A stretch of DNA of 8,893 bases, from positions 1 through 8,893 of the forward strand of contig JAFAPL010000512.1 of NCBI GenBank assembly GCA_019247135.1, read 5' to 3'. Origin of the DNA: Chloroflexota bacterium (GTDB taxonomy: Bacteria > Chloroflexota > UBA6077 > CF-72). Under the pieces are notes generated by a model. That model ran no database searches, was not told where the DNA came from, and worked only from the letters and a program-made list of their open reading frames with translations. Of the stretch, positions 5,226 to 8,893 are shown piece after piece (positions within the stretch are counted from its first letter, which is position 1; each line of letters begins with the position of its first letter). Both the position numbers and the translations under genes were made by a program.

Positions 5226-6806
5226 GTGCGAACCGCAGTTCTTTCTGAAAAAGGACTCAGCGAGGCGGTGGGGGACAAGACAACCCGGGAACGTCAGCGG
5301 CCGCAACGGAAAGGTGCCGAGAAAACCGCGGCACCGGCTGTACGGCCTCCCGACCACTGGATCCTGGCACTGCAGCGCTCGATTGGGAACCAGGCCGTCC
5401 AGGATATGTTGCGCGGCGCTGCCATATCCGTTTCCCGGAGCAGTCGAGCCCGACTCTCTCCTGGGAAGGTTACACAGCGCGTCGTCGAGGCAGCGGCGAC
5501 AACCTCGCCCGAGGTCCTGACTGCCGACGTTGAGGACGCAGCGCTTCGGCTGCGCAAGCTTTTGTCGGCGATTGTAGTCGCGTGCCGCCGGCCGGAGTCC
5601 GAGGGCTCCGCCAGGGAAAAGATTCGATCCTTCGAGGATCTCTACAGGTCGACGCCGGCCGCAGTCGAGGCCGCAGAAGTCAAGCTTCGTGAGACGTTTG
5701 CCCTGTGTGACCATCCCGAATGGTTCAGTCTCGATATCAATACTCGGTTCCACAGCGAGGGCGAGAGTCCTCGGGTCGCGGCGCTCCGTACGAGTTTCGC
5801 TCAATTGGGAAAGTTGAATAATGCGTCCGAAGACGAACTCGCCCAGATCGCAGCGACAAACCGCCCCACAGTCGATCTGCTGCGTCTGGCGGAGACACGG
5901 CTGGTCAAAAACGCCGGCCATCTGCTCACCCTCGCCAGGTCTCCGAGAACGACGCAGGATCTTCTATCAGTCGCCGCCGATGAACTCCTCGAGATCGCCT
6001 CGGCAAAGTCGCTCGCCGACACGGTTGGTTCGGTCGAGCAGGTGGCCCCCAGCCCCGAATCTGTAGCGAAGCTGGGTACGGACATGGGCCTGACTGCGGT
6101 GGAGGGACTTCAAGTCGAGTGTACCGCCGTCTTGAACGCTGGCCGGTGGCACCTGCGGGTTCTCCGGCTGATCGGCCAGTACTCACTCCAGGCACGGCTA
6201 GTGGGAAATCAGACCCAGCTCACCGGAACGGGTGACACGACCCGAGACAACTACATTGATCAACTGGCAGGTCTTATGAGCCATGGCCTGCGATTTCCAG
6301 ACAAGCAGAGCTGGTACGTGGTGGAAGCGGTGGAACGGCACGAAGCTGTCCACGCCTCGCGCATCTTGCCGAGCCTGCTGGGTGCCGAAATCGACCCGAG
6401 CTACGCGAGGCGAAGAGCTGCAAGGCTCTTCGGATACGGTAAAGGAATTCGGGCGATTTTCGAGACGCTTTCGGTGCCGGACGAGGAGGGAATGACGCCC
6501 GCCTCCGCGGTCGCCGCGATCAAACAATCCACGGACTATGGCGAGGCGTTAGCCTACGCAAAAGAACGGTTTGTCGCATTCTACGACGTCACTTCGCTGC
6601 GAGATCACGGAATGATGGAAACCTCAGCGCAGGAGCGGAGTCCGACTTGGGAAGCGGAGGCCGAGGTAGTGGCCCCGCTGATCGCAGCCATCGCCGGCCA
6701 TGCGCGACGACAGGGTTGGCCGATGGAGCCGTTGGATCCGTTTCTGACGAAGTTTCCCTGGGCGAAAGGCCACGTGGGGCCAACAACGAGCCGCCAACTG
6801 GCTTAG
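5226..6806 (+). CDS. LQR-GN motif protein with HExxH metallopeptidase-like motif; candidate injection-system effector
   Basis: This encodes 526 residues from GTG 5226 to TAG 6804-6806. The start lacks a clear Shine-Dalgarno; GTG 5268 (residue 15), with AAGGA 13 bases upstream, is an alternative. After a charged, disordered-looking leader (residues 1-43) comes 'ILALQRSIGNQAVQDMLR' (46-63), the LQR-x-x-GN-x-AV motif that precedes DUF4157 (eCIS core domain) and occurs in proteins linked to contractile injection systems. No DUF4157 follows. Residues 90-270 are predicted largely helical. The C-terminal part has 'YVVEAVERHEAVHASRI' with HEAVH at 372-376, a gluzincin-style zinc site. A distal acidic ligand could be among the Glu residues of WEAEAEVV (475-482). 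There is no signal peptide or membrane segment, which fits a cytosolic cargo loaded into a particle. Peptidase activity and eCIS loading are inference. The gene is intact, in contrast to its neighbours, and no structural eCIS genes are in the window. Confidence 0.8.
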   Translation: MRTAVLSEKGLSEAVGDKTTRERQRPQRKGAEKTAAPAVRPPDHWILALQRSIGNQAVQDMLRGAAISVSRSSRARLSPGKVTQRVVEAAATTSPEVLTADVEDAALRLRKLLSAIVVACRRPESEGSAREKIRSFEDLYRSTPAAVEAAEVKLRETFALCDHPEWFSLDINTRFHSEGESPRVAALRTSFAQLGKLNNASEDELAQIAATNRPTVDLLRLAETRLVKNAGHLLTLARSPRTTQDLLSVAADELLEIASAKSLADTVGSVEQVAPSPESVAKLGTDMGLTAVEGLQVECTAVLNAGRWHLRVLRLIGQYSLQARLVGNQTQLTGTGDTTRDNYIDQLAGLMSHGLRFPDKQSWYVVEAVERHEAVHASRILPSLLGAEIDPSYARRRAARLFGYGKGIRAIFETLSVPDEEGMTPASAVAAIKQSTDYGEALAYAKERFVAFYDVTSLRDHGMMETSAQERSPTWEAEAEVVAPLIAAIAGHARRQGWPMEPLDPFLTKFPWAKGHVGPTTSRQLA

Positions 6807-6827
6807 CCGAGACGGGCGGCTGGGGGC

Positions 6828-7070
6828 TCACTCGGCCGGGGTGTCTAGCTGGACCGGTCGCCCTAAAGACGACCCCAAACCGTGCAGCAGACGCACGAAT
6901 GGCCTGGCAACGACACTAGCGACAGGAAAGTTGATTACCGATTGGGCGACGCCACCAACCCGTTGATTGCGCAGCTCCCGAGTGCTTGCGGCCTGCACCT
7001 GCTGTTCAAGCTCTAGAAGCTCGCGCGAGAATTGCGCACACCGCTCACAATTCAGAAGCTGCCGCGTCAT
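6828..7070 (-). CDS. Small hypothetical protein downstream of the ExoX-like gene
   Basis: ATG 7068-7070 gives 80 residues: 'MTRQLLNCERCAQFSREL', with a Cys-x-x-Cys, then a glutamine/glutamate-rich helix 'LELEQQVQAA' that may form a short coiled coil, then 'VINFPVASVVARPFVRLL'. The frame extends upstream to an ATG at 7146-7148 (106 residues), but that would overlap the preceding gene by about 65 bases. The shorter start lies 13 bases after that gene's stop codon, which suggests co-transcription. No family was recognised. It is convergent with the 5226-6806 gene, with only 21 bases between their stops. Confidence 0.45.
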   Translation of the reverse strand: MTRQLLNCERCAQFSRELLELEQQVQAASTRELRNQRVGGVAQSVINFPVASVVARPFVRLLHGLGSSLGRPVQLDTPAE

Positions 7071-7083
7071 CAGCGCCAGTGCA

Positions 7084-7326
7084 CTATCTAGCCAGGCGAC
7101 CGCGGCGTGCCGAGCTGCGCGTTTTCGGCTTATGTTCCGCAGCGGCATCGAGGGCTCGCACGAGCCGGCTGGCCGCGGCGCGGACCTCCGGGCGCTGTGC
7201 GCCCCTCATCAACTGTCGGATGTAGTCCGGATCGGCCATTGCGACTTGCGCAAGTGTGGATCCCTTGTGCGGACCGAACTGGAGAATCAGGTCACTCGCA
7301 TCGCGCATCTCCTGCAGCCGGCGCAT
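7084..7326 (-). CDS. Stand-alone exonuclease X-like C-terminal domain protein
   Basis: The ORF encodes about 80 residues from ATG 7324-7326, with a GAGGAG ribosome binding site 9 bases upstream (TTG 7327-7329 is possible), to TAG 7084-7086. Residues 12-35 read 'DLILQFGPHKGSTLAQVAMA' then DPDYIRQL. This matches the FG-x-(H/Y)KG-x-(T/P)LxxVA-x-x-DPxY-(L/I) signature of the small domain at the C-terminus of exodeoxyribonuclease X and related proteins (ExoX-like C). In ExoX this domain follows a DEDD nuclease; here there is no nuclease domain, so it is probably a non-catalytic binding or partner module. The tail after residue 60 is Lys/Arg-rich. It precedes the 6828-7070 ORF in the same direction. 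Confidence 0.7.
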   Translation of the reverse strand: MRRLQEMRDASDLILQFGPHKGSTLAQVAMADPDYIRQLMRGAQRPEVRAAASRLVRALDAAAEHKPKTRSSARRGRLAR

Positions 7327-7437
7327 CAACTCCAGCTCCTCAGGGGCAACGCTCCTGGCAACGCTTCAATGCTCGTCGCGTGCGGCGCGCCACTGTCAAC
7401 GCCATCAGGTGGCACATCGGCTCTTTGCGGAATAAAC

Positions 7438-8446
7438 CTAGCTTGTCAGCGAGACCACGTGCACGAACGGAGCAATTCCGTCGGCGTGGCCTACATAGAC
7501 TTCGCGGAGCGTGCATTCGGCGGCTGCGTAGATGTCCGCCCAGTCCTCGACATCGGCGGAGGAACACCCTGCCCCGACATGAGCTGGGCAATGTCCTGCG
7601 GCAGCGCGTGCTGAAAGCTGCGTGTTATGGGGACCGCCGTCCAAGCATGCCGTAGTTAGTCTTGGACGAACAGAAGACGTCCGGGGAATTGACGTCGCAA
7701 CTGGCGCAGGATGCGAATCACTTCGCTGGAACCGTCCGCAAAAAACTCGTTGAGTATGCTTCCGCCGTAGATCGCTTCGATCGTATGACGTGTTGCAGCG
7801 TCCAAAGCTCGCCCTAAACGACGCACGTCGGTCCGATGGATTTGCACCCGATCGGCGAGTCCAGCGGATGCCACTCTGCGCTCGGCGAGGGCGCACATCT
7901 GCGGACTCGCGTCCAACCCCCACCCCCGAAAGTCCGCGTCGGCGGTACCAAGCTCGACGAGCACAGCGGCCGGGCCGCAGCCAATATCAACCAGGGTTCG
8001 AACGCCGTACGTTCGCAGGACATGGCCTGCAATCGACGGACCCGACGGCGAAGCACGGTCAAATGCCTGCGCTAGACGCTCGCGATCGACAAAGTGCGTC
8101 CTCGATCGACGAACCCCTTTCACCGATCCATTGAAGTGCGCGACCGCGGAGCCGTAACCGCCGATGAACTTATCCAACTGGGAACCCAGCTGGTAGTAAC
8201 CCCGACACCTGGCCCGTAACGCGTAAGGCCCAGATCGATCTCGGATCAGGAGGTCCGTAGTTTCATAGAGCAACTCCAGCACTGCCTTAGTCAGTGCCCG
8301 GTTCCACCCCAGGTCATCTGCCAGACTCGCTGCCTCGACCGGTGCGTGAATGAGCCTATCGAAAACGCCCTGCTGGTGCAGTATGTAGCTCAGGTGGCCC
8401 AAATAGTAGCCTGAACAATGCCCAGAGCACGCCACTTGACCGGCAT
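7438..8446 (-). pseudogene. Class I SAM methyltransferase with N-terminal dimerisation-type region, frameshifted
   Basis: The main open frame (8435-7656, 259 residues) has an N-terminal helical region 'GYYLGHLSYILHQQGVFDRL' and SADDLG-like wing, then SAM motif I 'TLVDIGCGPAAVLVELG' and GLDASPQM. Both ends are broken. The N-terminus is better read from ATG 8444-8446 as 'MPVKWRALGIVQ', joining GYYLGHL after one lost G at 8409-8413. After LLFVQD a TAA (7656-7658) interrupts. The next frame offers NYGMLGRRSP, then the first frame resumes with 'HALPQDIAQLMSGQGVPP', and a third frame finishes with 'ADVEDWADIYAAAECTLREV' and APFVHVVSL, ending at TAG 7438-7440. Repaired, it would be about 335 residues. 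The substrate is unknown. It starts three bases after the upstream stop codon, so the two genes form an operon. It may be intact in the organism if these are sequencing indels. Confidence 0.75.
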
Positions 8447-8449
8447 GCC

Positions 8450-8893
8450 TCAGTTCTGCACAGCGGTACTTGCGAGTTGCACAACTCCGAGTTGAAGCAT
8501 GTCTCGCAGCAAGACAGCAGCCGCCACGGGTCGCCTCGCAGCGCCGACCAGCCGAGCCGCGTAGGCTCCATAATCGCGCTCCGAGCGTGGCACCGTCAGG
8601 TAGTCGAGCAGAGAGGTCGCCGCTTCATCCAGGCGGAAGTTGCGCACTCGTGCTTCTCCCGGCGTCGGTCGGAACAGGAGGTATCCACTCTGTTCCGCGC
8701 GAAGACTCGTTGGGATCGCTGTGGGCGACAAATCGGCTGTGGCGGCCAGCATATCCAGAATAGTGGGGCAGTCATGCAAGTCCCGGAGAACGGCTGCCCG
8801 GTGCAAAACGTACTTCCTCTTCTTTGGAGTGGTGGTCGCGACCTCCCGCGCAGTTGGCATCAGAACCACATAAGCGCCGGGCAGCGGAGAAAT
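8450..8893 (-). CDS. C-terminal part of an unrecognised protein (5' end outside window)
   Basis: The frame is open to the window edge (ISPLPGAYVVLMP...), so the internal GTG at 8867-8869 is probably not the real start. It ends at TGA 8450-8452. About 147 residues are visible. A basic stretch 'TTPKKRKYVLHRAAVLRDL' is followed by 'HDCPTILDMLAATADLSP', a beta-rich 'GYLLFRPTPGEARVRNF', and a helical end 'YAARLVGAARRP' plus AAAVLLRDMLQLGVVQL that resembles a small winged-helix or PqqD-like fold. I recognise no family. It lies directly upstream of a methyltransferase (three-base gap), so the two probably act in one pathway, possibly small-molecule or peptide modification. Confidence 0.65.
   Translation of the reverse strand: MSPLPGAYVVLMPTAREVATTTPKKRKYVLHRAAVLRDLHDCPTILDMLAATADLSPTAIPTSLRAEQSGYLLFRPTPGEARVRNFRLDEAATSLLDYLTVPRSERDYGAYAARLVGAARRPVAAAVLLRDMLQLGVVQLASTAVQN

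Noticed and set aside
5175..5921. Minus-strand ORF of 248 codons
   Set aside because: It is antisense to the LQR-GN/HExxH gene, whose motifs on the plus strand are clear, and it has no recognisable domain.
6807..6837. Inverted repeat GCCGAG...CTCGGC between the convergent stops at 6806 and 6828
   Set aside because: The stem is six pairs with a 19-base loop and no T-run, so it is not convincing as a bidirectional terminator.
7394..7399. Perfect TTGACA -35 box on the minus strand before the ExoX-like gene
   Set aside because: No acceptable -10 box lies 16-18 bases downstream (ACGAGC, GAGCAT), so it was not called a promoter.

Overview
This is a GC-rich accessory stretch from a bacterium. Chloroflexota or Actinomycetota would fit the GC level and protein style, but nothing here fixes the phylum. 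Intact genes alternate with broken ones, and there are two traces of mobile DNA. No rRNA, tRNA or CRISPR array was seen.

Layout. 3-155 (+) is the C-terminal tail of a protein entering from the left. 295-840 (-) is a MarR-type regulator visible only when three single-base deletions are bridged. 841-1278 has no convincing gene. 1279-1542 (-) is an IS3-family remnant with one terminal repeat and a transposase lacking its catalytic middle. 1564-2292 (-) is an intact SAM methyltransferase resembling aminosugar N-methyltransferases, divergent from an intact HIT hydrolase (2431-2919, +). 3170-4026 (-) is a DUF4304-like gene with one frameshift. 4284-4664 (-) is a small ORF with a strong ribosome binding site whose C-terminal half is the end of a tyrosine recombinase. 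4837-5191 (-) holds two overlapping small ORFs of uncertain reality.

The most interesting gene is 5226-6806 (+). It is a 526-residue protein with an N-terminal LQR..GN.AV motif, known to me from DUF4157 (eCIS core domain) proteins and other proteins linked to contractile injection systems. It also has a HEAVH zinc-metallopeptidase-like motif. It looks like a candidate injected effector, although no injection-system structural gene is in the window.

To its right on the minus strand are a small hypothetical ORF (6828-7070), a stand-alone ExoX-like C-terminal domain protein (7084-7326), a second methyltransferase broken across several frames (7438-8446), and the 3' end of a larger unrecognised gene (8450-8893) three bases upstream of it. 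The last two look like an operon.

Nearly all the frame breaks I could reconstruct are single-base deletions, several in short G or C runs. Either this is a decaying genomic island, or the assembly carries uncorrected indel errors and some 'pseudogenes' are really intact.
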